From Glandiceps talaboti (Eukaryota > Hemichordata > Enteropneusta > Spengelidae): DNA of 64,000 nt. The translations under genes were made by a program, and so were the position numbers. The notes below the pieces were generated by a model. It did no database searches, was not told the origin of the DNA, and worked only from the letters and a program-made list of their open reading frames with translations. Below are positions 11,626-22,133 of this stretch, in pieces (the stretch's first letter is position 1; each line of letters begins with the position of its first letter). The stretch covers positions 8,825,658 to 8,889,657 of the forward strand of contig NC_135567.1 of NCBI RefSeq assembly GCF_964340395.1, in the 5' to 3' direction.

Positions 11626-13120
11626 CAGACACAAAAATAGAAACAAAATCTGAAACACCTGAATCACATAGTACCAAAGAACAGACAAATGATGAAGCAC
11701 CTAAAGAAGAAACAAGTAACTCAGAGGTCAAGAGTTCAGAGGTGAAAGGTGAAACTGAGCTTCAAAAAGAAACAACAAACAATCAACCAAATCAAGAAAC
11801 CACTGACACAAAAACAGAGGAGTCACTTGAAAGTAATGACCAGCCTGTTAAGGGGGAAGGGGAGGGTGAAAGTGCAGAGGTAGAGGAACCAAATTACCCA
11901 GAGGAGGGAGTAGATTATGATAGTGGGGTGGTTGAAAGGCAGGGGGAAATACAGGACAAAGTTGAGGGGAAAGAACTGCCAATGGAAATATCCCAGGATG
12001 AAGAGAAGCCTATAACAGTTGCAGAACCAGACTCTCGGTAAGTTTGTCTTGTGTGTTTTCCTTCTTACAGCCAAGATCAAAGTTGTGTTAAAAGTACTGT
12101 CTATGACACATCATTTTAATTGAACCAACAAACTCTTTCTTTCTGTTTAAAAATACCACTCAGTGAGAGTCTGTGTGTCTATTTACGAGTCTGTAGTAAT
12201 TGAGTATTAAACTGCAATATTGTTCAAAAAAGTTACACTAAATTAAGGTTACCAGACACAGGGTTTTCAATCCCAGAAATGGTTGGTGCTATTCTAGACA
12301 TCCTTTCACTCATGCATATCAAGATGTGGGTCAAAGGTCAACGTTATCATCTACATTATAACATTAATTTAGCTTTCCCAAATCATGTATGTAAACCGGG
12401 TCAAAGGTCGTATCAGCATATTCATCTTTACATCAGTCAAAGGTCAATGTTAGAATTTACATAATGTTAGCATTGATATGTTTCCCCATACTCTTTTCTA
12501 ATCACGTTAATTATCAGGGGTGCATTCGATTATGTGTCCCCGGGGAGCCTCAGACCAGGGTAACTGACGTCCCTTGGGCCTCTTGGGTTGCATAATTGAA
12601 CGCACCCTAGTATTTCATAACCAAGACCGATGTCAAAGTTCAAAAATATATTAATATCTTAAGGTCAAAGGTCAATGGTGTATAATCTGCATAGATGCAT
12701 AATAATTTTAGCATTTATACATCAGATAAGTATTAAATCAGTAGTGTTTTCTAATTTGCATATATGTAAATTTGTATGATGGTTAGTTCTAATTTTCATA
12801 CATAAATCTGTATTATGGTCCGTTCTAATTTGCGTATTTCAATCAGTATTTTTGTATGTTCTAATTTGCATATGTAAATTTGTATTTTGGTCTGTTCTAA
12901 TTTGCATATGTATACCCATTTCAGGTTTTCAATGCCACCACCAATGAATCCACCTCCAATGCCAATGACGTTACCACCACCACCCATACCACCAGCCACA
13001 ATTCAAAGGTTGATGCCGCCACCACCAGTCTACCCCTTCAGTGTTGACAGATCATTTAGCAACGACGATATGGACCTAGATTCTGGTGATGAAGAAACAG
13101 GTGGAATACAAATGACATGA
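419..13120 (+). CDS. HDGFL2: HDGFL2/PSIP1-type chromatin protein with integrase-binding-type domain (3' nine exons; 5' end outside window)
   Basis: Nine exons (419-521, 1001-1574, 2116-2228, 2805-2854, 4068-4138, 6911-7012, 8884-9052, 11491-12037, 12925-13120) join in one frame, giving 640 residues before the stop. Visible order: basic Ser/Lys linker, about 190 residues of Glu/Lys/Arg-rich coiled coil, an IBD starting at LEHILKECHLDIKQSL, a Gln tract, an acidic Thr/Glu region, and a Pro-rich tail. Known family: HDGF-related proteins read methylated H3K36 through an N-terminal PWWP domain, not seen here, and the IBD docks nuclear partners. The IBD hairpin reads KKYKGNK. From memory this is closer to human HDGFL2 than to PSIP1, so HDGFL2 is the preferred name; invertebrates often have one gene for both. 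The Pro-rich C-terminus is not a feature I know from the family. AATAAA follows the stop by 21 nt. Confidence 0.9.
541..690. repeat. 21-bp tandem repeat in HDGFL2 intron
   Basis: About six to seven copies of ATCACCACACAAAATGACCA-T directly after a splice donor, plus one displaced copy near 755-775. The unit length keeps all frames open, so the open frames here are not genes. Confidence 0.9.
1001..1574 (+). CDS. HDGFL2: HDGFL2 exon b: charged coiled coil
   Basis: TTTTTTTCATCAG acceptor and AAAAG|GTTAGT donor. It opens SDSSDEDTVKSWKKIDEEKR and continues for about 191 residues almost wholly Lys, Glu, Arg and Asp, predicted to be a long helix. The opening Ser/Asp cluster before a Trp-containing helix resembles the HDGFL2/PSIP1 linker. 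Antisense frames here are open only because of the codon composition. Confidence 0.9.
2116..2228 (+). CDS. HDGFL2: HDGFL2 exon c: coiled coil continued
   Basis: ACATCAG acceptor and CACAA|GTAAGT donor. Begins KKAKDERTKKLSELSQKQKK and ends KPEKKLHK. Phase 0 in, phase 2 out. Confidence 0.88.
2805..2854 (+). CDS. HDGFL2: HDGFL2 exon d: 50-nt exon leading into the IBD
   Basis: CTTTTGTAG acceptor and AAAAAAC|GTAAGT donor. Encodes FDRLDEKELKKLEKKK. A very small exon, but phases match on both sides. Confidence 0.85.
2936..3291. repeat. (CAGA)n and (GA)n microsatellite
   Basis: CAGA-rich then almost pure GA, in the HDGFL2 intron between 2854 and 4068. Long open frames here are Ser/Leu artefacts. 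Confidence 0.95.
3490..3745. mobile_element. 256-bp terminal-inverted-repeat element (copy 1)
   Basis: Ends GCAATAGGGAACTTGCAA at 3490-3507 and its near-perfect reverse complement at 3728-3745. A diverged second copy is at about 42055-42305. Non-coding, MITE-like. Confidence 0.7.
4068..4138 (+). CDS. HDGFL2: HDGFL2 exon e: IBD helix 1
   Basis: TTTTTCTCCACAG acceptor and AATCCA|GTAAGT donor. Reads LSQLEHILKECHLDIKQSLA then LQNP. It matches the first helix of LEDGF-type IBDs. The inter-helix Ile-Asp pair that contacts partners in human PSIP1 (from memory) reads Leu-Gln here. Confidence 0.9.
4321..6650 (+). repeat. Satellite of tRNA-like 78-bp units, about 29 copies
   Basis: Each unit contains GTTAGCTCAGTTGGTTAGAG (resembling a tRNA D-arm/A box) and GGGTTCAATTC (resembling a T-arm/B box), about 35 bases apart. 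A few units lack the end of the B-box side. The last copy (about 6560-6645) is the closest to a tRNA, with GGGTTCGATTCC followed by CTTTTC. Acceptor-stem pairing is poor, so functional tRNAs are unlikely. Confidence 0.85.
6911..7012 (+). CDS. HDGFL2: HDGFL2 exon f: IBD helices 2-3
   Basis: TTATCCACAG acceptor and AAAAAG|GTAAGA donor, 34 codons in phase 0. Reads DYAKCMRALSDVDQLDLNGS, then VLQKVPEFLQTLKK. Confidence 0.9.
7290..7725. mobile_element. Fold-back element with about 130-bp arms
   Basis: The arm at about 7290-7430 (GGGATCGCCAAACAACTATG ... ATATAAACAACG) is matched in reverse complement at about 7590-7725, separated by about 160 bases. Non-coding, in the HDGFL2 intron. Confidence 0.7.
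7923..8779. repeat. 98-bp tandem repeat, about 9 copies
   Basis: Nearly identical units starting TTCAACCAATCAGCTTTTAG and ending GTGGAGATAGTAT. Very low divergence points to recent expansion. Each carries CCAAT. It lies just upstream of the IBD exon at 8884. Confidence 0.92.
8884..9052 (+). CDS. HDGFL2: HDGFL2 exon g: IBD helices 4-5
   Basis: ATATTTGCAG acceptor and CCACCAG|GTAAGT donor. Reads IKKYKGNKKVREKSEYLYNR, then FKLTFIKEGE. It completes the five-helix IBD; the short loop carries Tyr-Lys-Gly-Asn-Lys. Confidence 0.9.
9094..11336. repeat. 99-bp tandem repeat, about 22 copies
   Basis: Units of CTAGCTCAGTGCTAACACTA ... CACCAGTATGTGTTAGCAAC, rich in internal GTGTTAG/CTAACAC dyads. It fills most of the intron between 9052 and 11491. 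Confidence 0.92.
11367..11408. repeat. Inverted copy closing the 99-bp array
   Basis: TTAGCACTGAGCTAGCCAGT and the following bases through GGTGAGGTG are the reverse complement of unit sequence in the preceding array. Confidence 0.75.
11491..12037 (+). CDS. HDGFL2: HDGFL2 exon h: poly-Gln and acidic Thr/Glu region
   Basis: ATCCCATTAG acceptor and TCTCG|GTAAGT donor. About 182 residues, low complexity. Twelve uninterrupted CAA codons lie near 11589-11624, followed by Thr/Glu/Asn/Gln-rich and then acidic sequence. The pure CAA run makes length variation between individuals likely. Confidence 0.88.
12925..13120 (+). CDS. HDGFL2: HDGFL2 last exon: Pro/Met-rich C-terminus and stop
   Basis: CCCATTTCAG acceptor. 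Reads RFSMPPPMNPPPMPM and more Pro runs, then an acidic end (DMDLDSGDEE) and TGA at 13118-13120. The phase joins the previous exon. Confidence 0.85.
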
Positions 13121-13140
13121 TGTCATAGCACTCAGCTCTT

Positions 13141-13146
13141 AATAAA
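13141..13146 (+). promoter_or_regulatory. Candidate polyadenylation signal of the HDGFL2 gene
   Basis: AATAAA 21 nt after the stop codon. This would give a very short 3' UTR. No later + strand signal was checked exhaustively. Confidence 0.5.
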
Positions 13147-13223
13147 TACCTACAGTACCAGACAATTGTCACAAGGAAGCACAAAAAAACATCCACATTC
13201 TTAGTAGAATTTTATGTCATTTC

Positions 13224-14006
13224 TTTTTAATTTTACGGCTAAATTTTGCCGTAAATTGATTAAAAAGTATGTTTTCTATGATTTTGCTCTAAAATTAAGT
13301 GGAAATGTACAAAAAGTTACAGATGAAGAGAAATTTGTGTTCAAATATTTTTGGCGGGAAAATGAACCTTGTATTGAAGTTTGAATTTGAACAGAATTTC
13401 ATGCGTAGTCATATCTCTGCATACATGTAGCTGGTCTTATGAATTCGATTTCATTGGAGGAAGACACGAGATAAGCAGACAATATTTCTAGACTCATAGT
13501 AGAAATGTAAACGATAGTTTTAGTCAAAATACTGAATTTCAACTGAGAGAGACATAATCCAGCACTGGAACCTGTTACAAACAAGGAAAGTAAACAGACG
13601 AATTTGATTAATAACACTTGGCTCAGCATCTAAACAGCAAAAACTTGTATTACACACCATGGTTTGATAAGAACAGTTGCATGAAATGCCAGAGTAACTT
13701 TTTATTTATTCGTTGATGTGAACTATTATGTAAAGAGGCCATAAAACTGTTCTTATCAAACCATGGTGTGTAATATAAGTCTCTGCTGTTCCAACATGCT
13801 GAGCCAAGTGTTATTAATCCAATTCAGTGGTTTAATTTCTCGGTTTGTAATGGGGTTCTGTTTGTCCATTTTTAATTTTACGGCTAAATTTTGCCGTAAA
13901 TTGATTAAAAAGGATGTTTTCTATGATTTTGCTCTAAAATTAAGTGGAAATGTACAAAAAGTTACAGATGAAGAGAAATTTGTGTTCAAATATTTTTGGC
14001 GGGAAA
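13224..14006. mobile_element. Composite of two 139-bp direct repeats flanking a fold-back
   Basis: 13224-13362 and 13869-14006 are near-identical direct copies (TTACGGCTAAATTTTGCCGT ... TTTTTGGCGGGAAAA). Between them, arms at 13565-13677 and 13746-13860 are inverted repeats. No coding capacity. It starts about 80 bases after the HDGFL2 polyadenylation signal. Confidence 0.75.
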
Positions 14007-15130
14007 ACAGTTGTAAATGTCTCAACAGTTGTAAATGTCTCTAAACTAGGAACAATATTCATTTAAACAACACATGGAACTATAAAATACCAAAGGTGCT
14101 ATGAGCCGATGTACTGTTCAATCATAGCACTACATAGTTCAAATTCAAGTATGTACACTCACTCTCTCTGTATATGGTGATTTATTGACAAAAAAAATGT
14201 GATATTTTTTTAGTCGTTCTTTTTAGGGGTTGTTTTCTTAAATACCTCTTGCTGTGGCCACTGTATTTCTTTTAGACACAAAATTCTAAATCATAAAATA
14301 TAAATACATGGAAACAAAACTATCATAGCAATTCATAAAAATTTCACATCAGCTCGTAGCAGAATTGTAGCTTGCTTATAGTGTTTATTCTCTACCATAA
14401 AGAGTTGATAAAAAAAACTGAATGATCATCTACAGTTATGTTTTGACATCCGATTAAATTTGAAAAGTAGAGAGCATTTTTTAGTCCTAACTGCTGCAAC
14501 AAGGCTTAAAAAATGCATTTCTGGAGTTGCCATATATTGAGTCAATGTACGCTATTTTATGACACAGGACACTTTTGTCAGACTTCATTTTGTTTACTTA
14601 CTGATTCATCTATAGACCCTATACACTTATGAGTCAACAGAGGGCGCTCTTGGTGGACGACCTATTGCGTGTGTTTTTTTACAGATGTGTCTTTGGTTTA
14701 ATTAAATGTCTTTCCACTCTTAGTCTGATTTTGAAACGTTGCACTAATGGCAGATAAACTAGAATTAAATGAATATCAAAATTTTTTTTGTTACAACCTT
14801 GTCCCAAGAGTAGTGAAATTTAAAATGAATGCTAAATATATCTCGTGAAGAGCATGTCATGATGGTCTAATTACAACGTATGTATATAGAAGACGAAACA
14901 GCTTCGTTATAAAGTGACAATTAATCTGTGAACTTTTTTCAGAATTTCACATAATACTGCCTAAAAGGAGATGAAATTTGGATATGTTTTTAATGAGAGT
15001 GTTGAGAACACTTCTCAATCTTGGCTTGCTTGAATCTATCAAGTGTATTTTACAGTAAAAATAAAGACATTGGCTCTCAAACTTGTGTCTTCACAAATTA
15101 AGTCACTTGTGTCTTGTCGAGTCAATGTTT
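14007..15130. other. Intergenic, nothing recognised
   Basis: AT-rich DNA between the convergent HDGFL2 and NXPE genes. No open frame or repeat of note apart from a GAGGGCGCT motif near 14640. Confidence 0.5.
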
Positions 15131-15135
15131 GGTAC

Positions 15136-15212
15136 AAGTGTGTGCGTGTGTATGTATGTGTGTGTGTATTTGTATATATGTGTATTTGTGTGTGTGTGTG
15201 TGTGTGTGTGTA
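15136..15212. repeat. (GT)n microsatellite
   Basis: GTGTGTGT with TATG interruptions. Confidence 0.9.
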
Positions 15213-15281
15213 TTTGTCATATTTCTGGCATGCATACAGGTCAACCAGTATTTTTCTTACGGATGCCAAGTTGGTCAGTAG

Positions 15282-16363
15282 GTAAAATCTACCTGAGTTC
15301 CCCTGTCATTTTACCAGGGTTCCCTACCAGTGTTTTTGTTAAGGGTGGTAAGTAGGTAAAATCTACCTGAGTTCCCCTGTCATTTTACCAGGGTTCCCGA
15401 CCAGTGTTTTTGTTAAGGGTGGTAAGTAGGTAAAATCTACCTGAGTTCCCCTGTCATTTTACCAGGGTTCCCTACCAGTGTTTTTGTTAAGGGTGGTAAG
15501 TAGGTAAAATCTACCTGAGTTCCCCTGTCATTTTACCAGGGTTCTCTACCAGTGTTTTTGTTAAGGGTAGTAAGTAGGTAAAATCTACCTGAGTTCCCCT
15601 GTCATTTTACCAGGGTTCCCTACCAGTGTTTTTGTTTAAGGGTGGTAAGTAGGTAAAATCTACCTGAGTTCCCCAGTCATTTTACCAGGGTTCCCTACCA
15701 GTGTTTTTGTTTAAGGGTGGTAAGTAGGTAAAATCTACCTGAGTTCCCCTGTCATTTTACCAGGGTTCCCTACCAGTGTTTTTGTTAAAGGTGGTAAGTA
15801 GGTAATATCTACCTGAGTTCCCCAGTCATTTTACCAGGGTTCCCTACCAGTGTTTTTGTTTAAGGGTGGTAAGTAGGTAAAATCTACCTGAGTTCCCCAG
15901 TCATTTTACCAGGGTTCCCTACCAGTGTTTTTGTTTAAGGGTGGTAAGTAGGTAAAATCTACCTGAGTTCCCCAGTCATTTTACCAGGGTTCCCTACCAG
16001 TGTTTTTGTTTAAGGGTGGTAAGTAGGTAAAATCTACCTGAGTTCCCCTGTCATTTTACCAGGGTTCCCTACCAGTGTTTTTGTTAAAGGTGGTAAGTAG
16101 GTAATATCTACGTGAGTTCCCCAGTCATTTTACCAGGGTTCCCTACTAGTGTTTTTGTTAAAGGGTGGTAAGTAGGTAATATCTACCTGAGTTCCCCAGT
16201 CATTTTACCAGGGTTCCCTACCAGTGTTTTTGTTTAAGGGTGGTAAGTAGGTAAAATCTACCTGAGTTCCCCAGTCATTTTACCAGGGTTCCCTACCAGT
16301 GTTTTTGTTTAAGGGTGGTAAGTAGGTAAAATCTACCTGAGTTCCCCTGTCATTTTACCAAGA
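15282..16363. repeat. 74-bp tandem repeat, about 14 copies
   Basis: Units of GGTAAGTAGGTAAAATCTAC ... CATTTTACCAGGGTTCCCTA. Each has a donor-like GGTAAGTAG and an acceptor-like TTTTACCAG. A single related unit lies in the HDGFL2 intron at about 2325-2400. Confidence 0.92.
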
Positions 16364-16364
16364 T

Positions 16365-16865
16365 ATCATACAGGTGTTTTTTAGTCCCCGTCCCTCCGTC
16401 CGGAGCCATTTCTTGGAGATGCCTGGACTAATTTTTTTCAAACTTGGTACACAGGCAATATACTATGGCATACATATGCACGTTGATTTTTTTCATGATA
16501 CGATCCAATATGGCCACCTAGCAGCCATTTTGCTTATGAATTTTCCCTGTCCAAAGCCATAACTCAGACATGCTTGAACAGACCTCATTCAAAGTTGGTA
16601 TTAGGACAGTGTTCTATGACATACATGTGCATATTCATTGTTGTCGTGATACGATCCAATATGGCTGCCTGGCAGCCATAAAGCCATAACTCAGACATGC
16701 TTGAACAGATCTCATTCAAAGTTGGTATTAGCACAGTGTACTATGACATACATGTGCATATCCATATTCGTTGTGATACAATCCAATATGGCTGCCTGGC
16801 AGCCATTTTATTGGCACAGTTTTCATGTCCGAAGCCATAACTCAGACATGTTTGAACAGGTTCCC
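16365..16865. repeat. Dispersed repeat with internal duplications
   Basis: Three tandem-like versions of GATACGATCCAATATGGCTG, CAGCCAT, and AAGCCATAACTCAGACATGC. An interspersed-repeat type of unknown class. Confidence 0.65.
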
Positions 16866-17524
16866 ACCCCCACCCCCAGAGAGAGAGAGACAGAGAGAGA
16901 AATATTGAGATTTGAATACACCATTGCCTCTCGTGATCAAAACAAGATCGTGGACTACAGTACCACGTGATGTTTTCTGTGTATAGTACAGAAATTGAGA
17001 TTACACCGATGAGAAGTTTTTTTGACCAGTAAAGATGAAGAGAACATTTGACAGATCCTTGAAGAAAAAATCAAATAAAAGCTGATAAAATCCTACTTAT
17101 TTTGAAATTGGGTGTTATTGGAACCGTTCATTTTTTTTACTTAATTAGTTATTAACATATTGTGCATATCATCGGGGGAGAGGGCAATAGCAAAATTTAT
17201 TGCCTGCCCAAAGCCTTACCAAAATGTTGATATGCTGTAACCAAATACCAGTATTGAAGAATAACTAGACTGGTGCCCTTCTGTGTAAAATATCCATCAC
17301 AAATAATCTGTTAAAATACAAAATTGTGGGGTTCACCAGGGAGTGCTTGTACAAGAGCACGGTCAAAATCATATGAAGCTTAAACCATATACATATGAAA
17401 CTGTTATTTAAAGATGTGTCAAACTTTTATTTCATTGTACCTGAAAGTTATTTCCACTATGTATGATTTCACCGTATATAAGAAACGGTTATTCCCCTTA
17501 TGTAGAACAGATATATCATGAAAA
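16866..17524. other. Intergenic, nothing recognised
   Basis: Short GA run at 16880-16900, otherwise unique AT-rich DNA without coding signal. Confidence 0.5.
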
Positions 17525-17940
17525 GGTTACCCCCCCCCATGCAAAACAGATATACCATGAAATGTTATCCCCCACATGTAAAACAGATATACCATGAAAT
17601 GTTATCCCCCCCCCACACACACACACACACATGTAAAACAGATATACCATGAAATGTTATCCCCCCCCCACACACACACACACATGTAAAACAGATATAC
17701 AGTGAAATGTTATCCCCCCCCCACACACACACACACACACATGTAAAACAGATATACCATGAAATGTTATCCCCCCCCCCACACACACACACACACATGT
17801 AAAACAGATATACAGTGAATGGGTTACCCCCCCCCCCCCATGTAAAACAGATATACCATGAAAAAGTTAAACCCCCCCCCCCCATGTAAAACAAATACCA
17901 TGAAAAGGTTATTCCCCCCCCCCCTCCATGTAAAACAGAT
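17525..17940. repeat. C-run/CA tandem repeat, about 7 units
   Basis: Units of ACAGATATACCATGAAATGT-TATCC, then 8-13 C and a variable (CA)n. Length differs per unit through the C and CA runs. Confidence 0.9.
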
Positions 17941-18009
17941 ATACCATGATAATTTCACTTTGTCAAAAGGATATTCCACCATGTGGAAAACGATTTGTTC
18001 ATCATGTAT

Positions 18010-18640
18010 AAAAACTAGTACTTCACCATACATGAAACTACTATTTCACCTTATATGAAACTACTATTTCACCATATATGACACTACTATTTCACCATAC
18101 ATGATACGAGTATTTCACCATATATTAAACTACTATTTCACCATATATGACACTACTATTTCACCATACATGATACGAGTATTTCACCATATATTAAACC
18201 ATTATTTCACCATATATGAAATTAATATTTCACCATATATGAAACTAGTATTTCACCATATTTTAAACGATTATTTCACCACATATGAAATTAATATTTC
18301 ACCATATATGAAACTAGTATTTCACCATATTTTAAACGATTATTTCACCACATATGAAATTAATATTTCACCATATATGGAACTAGTATTTCACCCTTTT
18401 TAAAACGATTATTTCACCACATATGAAATTAATATTTCACCATATATGGAACTAGTATTTCATCTTTTTTAAACGATTATTTCACCACATATGAAATTAA
18501 TATTTCACCATATATGAAACTAGTATTTCACCCTTTTTAAAACGATTATTTCACTATGTATGAAACTGAACTGTTATTTCCCCAGACACGATTATTTCAC
18601 CATGATACATGAAATTATTATTTCACCATATGTGGACAGA
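18010..18640. repeat. TTTCACCATATATGAAA satellite overlapping the NXPE 3' end
   Basis: Short units of TATTTCACCATATATGAAAC and variants, partly organised in a higher-order period of about 75-80 bases. The last units reach 18640, inside the NXPE coding region that ends at 18618. Confidence 0.85.
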
Positions 18641-19342
18641 TATACGATAACAAGAGAAATAATTCCTGCTTTATTACAGCCCAATTCATATGGGTCTTAT
18701 TGCGTTCTTTACTGGATGCTGCAAGATCCCAAATATCAAGAAACCGAATACCTATCCCGCCAAGAACCCGTCGAATCATTTTACTCATATCGTAGTATAT
18801 ATGATTAGCAAATGTAGTATAGTCTGCAGCATTGGGGTGACTATCCAAAGGATGTGATAATTTAATAATTAATATAGATTGTGGGCATCGTTTTAAAAAT
18901 CTTTGCATAGCCAACCTCGCAGAATACAATCTTTCTAGGTATGATCTGGTTGGCCATTGCGAAAAGTGAACATAGAAATTCATCACTAGAACATATTCTC
19001 CAGATATGCACTCATTTTGAGGGATGCTATCAAGTAGATCGGCCTCAAAAACCATGCCTGAGTGAACTTGTGGGACACCGAATCTCATAGCAACAAAATT
19101 CAAACGTATAGTACAATTAGTCGTTTTGTGTTCTTCAAGGCTACCTCGCAGCTGACCAATGGTTGAGCCACCGCTGAAATGTAAAGTCTTGCCATAGAGA
19201 CACTTTTCAATGTCATTCTGGGACCACTGTTGACTTCTACACATCATAGGTACAAAGGTAATATTGTCAATCCAATATCCATTGGACAGTGGGATGGGTA
19301 AATCTGGACCACATGGTGGAAGATCCAGCTTAATGTTCTTGT
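18618..19342 (-). CDS. NXPE: NXPE exon 5: PC-esterase-like C-terminal half
   Basis: AAATCTTCCAG acceptor. Reads [38 protein letters not shown], then [30 protein letters not shown] and [16 protein letters not shown]. The family normally ends near SYIC; here five extra residues (PHMVK) precede TAA. The catalytic-type Ser and a late His remain, but the Asp positions beside them are Gly and Asn. Confidence 0.88.
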
Positions 19343-21232
19343 CTGGAAGATTTAAGAATAATGCAAATTAAGCAGGCAGCCAAAATGTGATGGACACAAC
19401 AGTGTTCCATACACAGTGCTCGGACCTAAATCGAGTGAGGGCGCTAACGAGGTATTATACGGTACACAGAAGACACAGTTGATAACATTTCTTAAGAAAC
19501 AAGATCAACAGTTTAATGTGGGATAAAAAAACTACATTTTTTATTAAGCGACAGACCCCCCCCCCACACACACACACTTCAAACTAAATTGGCCAAACAT
19601 AATCATTGTTTCAGACAGCAAAATCTGTTTCACTCAGTATAAAGTAGTAAAACAAAGCCATCATTCTCTCCATGTATTTTAGTGCCATGTATTTATCATT
19701 AAGCAAAAAAGTCTTTAATTTTCATTCCTTCGATTTGACATTTGTTAGAAATATTTGTATTTAGGGGTACAAAACAGATTCCATTAAAAGTATAATCGTA
19801 ATTTTTGTCGCGTGTCAACTAAGCCAAAACGCGTACGGTTCAACCCCCCCCCCACCCACCACCACCACCCCAAAACTAGAAGATGATACACTATAATGCC
19901 TATCAAATGTGTCTTGTCTCATTGTAACAATCTAGTTCAGTATATGATTTAGATGGTTTAGGGAGCCATGATCAGTAATTACGAGGGGAGGGCAGGGGGA
20001 ACTCAAGCCCGATCTCAGCCAAAATATACCCCCCCCCCCCCCAGTCCGTTGTGCTAAAAAGTGACCCTCTCTCAATTTAATTTCTCTAAATTGTGTTGAA
20101 ACCAAACGCTTGCTGACATAGTCAAAAACAACAACAAACCTATCAAATTTGTGTACACTGTTCATGTGAATGGTCGTCCATTGTTATCTAATGGAAGTGT
20201 CAAAACTAACATCAATAACGCTGTCTGTCATATGTTTAGATACTTTGGAGTCATTGTATTTCAGTTAGAATATTTCGTCAACACTGCAACGTATAAATTA
20301 CTTGCAGGTTCGACCTTCAAAATTGCTGGTAAAATGCCGGTAAATTGGAAATTTAGCCATTTATATACCAGAACATTTAGAATGTCACCTGCTGAATGCC
20401 GATATTTATAGAACTCACCGGCATTGGCACAATTTTTCACAGGCAACTTCCTAGGCTGCTCGGACATGGGAACATCGAACGAAGTAAAAACAAGATTTTC
20501 AATTTTGAAATAGTGAAGAGATCGTATGAAGTTATGTAGGAAAATTCTCTAGCATGATTGCCTGCAGATGCGATCTTACGGCCAACCACACATGTAATAA
20601 TGTGAAGCTTTTATAGAACATTGTAGCAAAGATCTCATGGAAGGAATTTTTAAGGCCAAGAAATAAAAGAATTGTTTCCGGTCGATGTGCATCACTTAAA
20701 TACCGCTTCGATTTTTTTTCTCATGTTTGTCCAGTCAATGCAGACTGCAGATCCAAGGGAAACACAAAATAACTTTCCCTACATTAATTGCTATTTCTGG
20801 GAAGACAACTGTAGAACTAATCATGAACAATTAAAAAGGTATGAGTTCTCATACCAATTTAGAGAACGTTTCCTGGCCGTAAACAACAACTTTCTTTTTT
20901 GTGGCCAACAGGTCTAATTACCGAAAATATGCCAATAACTTATCAAAACTAAAAGCTAAATCGATAGTATTTTCAGGACAGATGTGCTTTGGTGTCGCAA
21001 ATGTATGTACCATGTTATAATGAATCTGAAGAGTGCATTCTTGAGATATAGCCTAATTACCGAAAACCATTAATTACGTAAATTGTTCATTAATATTCAT
21101 GGGATGTTTACCAAAACCTGATCAGTTCTTGCTATTACCCTACGGAACATGTGTACCAAATTTCCGTTTTTTTAGAAAATGGTGATACAGACACACAGAG
21201 ACACAAACAGACACAAACACACACACATGCAC

Positions 21233-21309
<77 letters not shown>

Positions 21310-22004
21310 GACAGACTTTTCACCCCCTAATATATATCCTTCCTTACGGAAGGAAAAAATGCCAAGAATAATCATACCTTCGTCCAATTGCTTCAGGAGT
21401 TATTTCACTAAATTAATGACAGACAATTTTGTGCTGTACATTTTTCGGAAGCCATGTTGATGCTCATACATAATTTGATCATGATTAATTAATTTTTACT
21501 AAATTTTATTCAAAAGGGGAAGAATACATATTGGCCTGTAATTGTCCGAGTGTGATGTTCTGAACCCTTTTTATATATTGGTTTGACTTTTGCTAATTTG
21601 AGGGCATTTGGAATCTCACTCTCGTGGTAGAGGAGAGGTGGCACAGTCACAGCACAAGGACGTCGACAATCTAAGTAGAATGTATACTTACCAATAATTG
21701 TAACCTTTAAATTACTTTCACCAACCTCAACATTTTGTTCTTTGTTTCTATAGGAAAATTTAGATTTAAGAACAGTGAGAGTTTTTATTTATTTATTTAT
21801 AATTTATTTACATATTGTTTTACTCACTCACTCACTCACTCACTCACTCACTCACTCACCCACCCACCCACCCACCCACCCACCCACCCACCCACCCACC
21901 CACCCACCCACCCACCCACTCACTCACTCACTCACTCACTCACTCACTCACTCACTCACTCATATATCTGTCTATCGATCAGTATCTATCTATCTATCTA
22001 TCTA

Positions 22005-22075
<71 letters not shown>

Positions 22076-22076
22076 G

Positions 22077-22133
<57 letters not shown>

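Noticed and set aside
20261-20467. NXPE exon candidate reading [15 protein letters not shown]
   Set aside because: The donor is good, but the required phase runs into a stop; the microexon at 21692 fits both sides.
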